Of a DNA stretch of 60,523 bases, positions 60,509-60,523 are shown piece by piece; within the stretch, counting starts at the first letter, position 1; every line of letters starts with the position of its first letter. The position numbers and the translations under genes were made by a program. The stretch comes from Bacillus sp. AFS073361. GTDB lineage: Bacteria; Bacillota; Bacilli; Bacillales; Cytobacillaceae. The stretch spans positions 1-60,523 of the forward strand of contig NZ_NUZU01000046.1 in assembly GCF_002567005.1 (NCBI RefSeq), written 5' to 3'. The notes beneath the pieces were generated by a model. It ran no database searches. It was not told the DNA's origin and worked only from the letters and a program-made list of their open reading frames with translations.

Positions 60509-60523
60509 GCCCGAATTATAAAA

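Overview
The window looks like the chromosome of a low-GC, endospore-forming Bacillaceae bacterium (Bacillus/Neobacillus-like). Spore genes are scattered through the left half: a CwlJ germination hydrolase, an alpha/beta-type SASP, DUF1657 proteins and remnants of a SpoVA-type operon. Ribosome-binding sites are strong AGGAGG types. No tRNA, rRNA or CRISPR array was seen.

Region 1 (1-10.1 kb) is a decayed spore-related stretch. It holds a repeat-rich lipoprotein, a group II intron reverse-transcriptase scrap, and a spoVA-2mob-like operon that has lost spoVAD/spoVAE and carries a truncated spoVAC and a frameshifted DUF421 gene. It also holds cwlJ, fragments of a subtilase and of the lipoprotein gene, a large PAS-GGDEF-EAL-PAS-PAS-histidine kinase, and a second DUF1657 gene. 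Region 2 (10.3-13.8 kb) is an inducible beta-lactamase unit, bla / blaR1-blaI, with a cluster of BlaI-type operators. Region 3 (13.8-27.4 kb) starts with a scrap of a tyrosine integrase. It then holds a trehalose PTS operon (treP-treC, then treR) and a divergent GH63-like glycosidase sharing TreR-like palindromes. An MMPL transporter with one in-frame stop, an acidic secreted protein, a complete group II intron, a DUF3231 protein and a SASP gene follow.

Region 4 (27.6-52.5 kb) is a modular defence island. Integrase-tail scraps and a ~150-bp direct repeat (copies R1, R2 and a diverged R3) separate the modules. The modules are: (a) a DUF4297-like nuclease, a HerA-type ATPase and a small PD-(D/E)XK-like protein; (b) a small membrane protein; (c) a Hachiman-like HamA/HamB pair followed by two translationally coupled unknown genes; (d) an 1856-residue GHKL-ATPase/DUF3883 protein; (e) a DUF4268 nuclease-like gene with a damaged start; (f) a type I restriction-modification operon (hsdM-hsdS-hsdR) with two unknown companions downstream.

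Region 5 (53-60.5 kb) looks like the maintenance and mobility end of a mobile element. It has a free-standing GIY-YIG nuclease with several NUMOD1-like repeats and a phage-type replication module (winged-helix initiator, G40P-loader-like protein, DnaB-type helicase). A DUF1040-like protein, a large MerR-HTH/tyrosine-recombinase fusion and an excisionase-like HTH protein complete it. My inference is that the defence modules were accreted next to, or carried by, an integrative element whose recombination genes lie at the right edge. The best candidates for something undescribed are the three-gene DUF4297-HerA-nuclease unit, the two extra genes behind the Hachiman-like pair, and the GIY-YIG/NUMOD1 protein.
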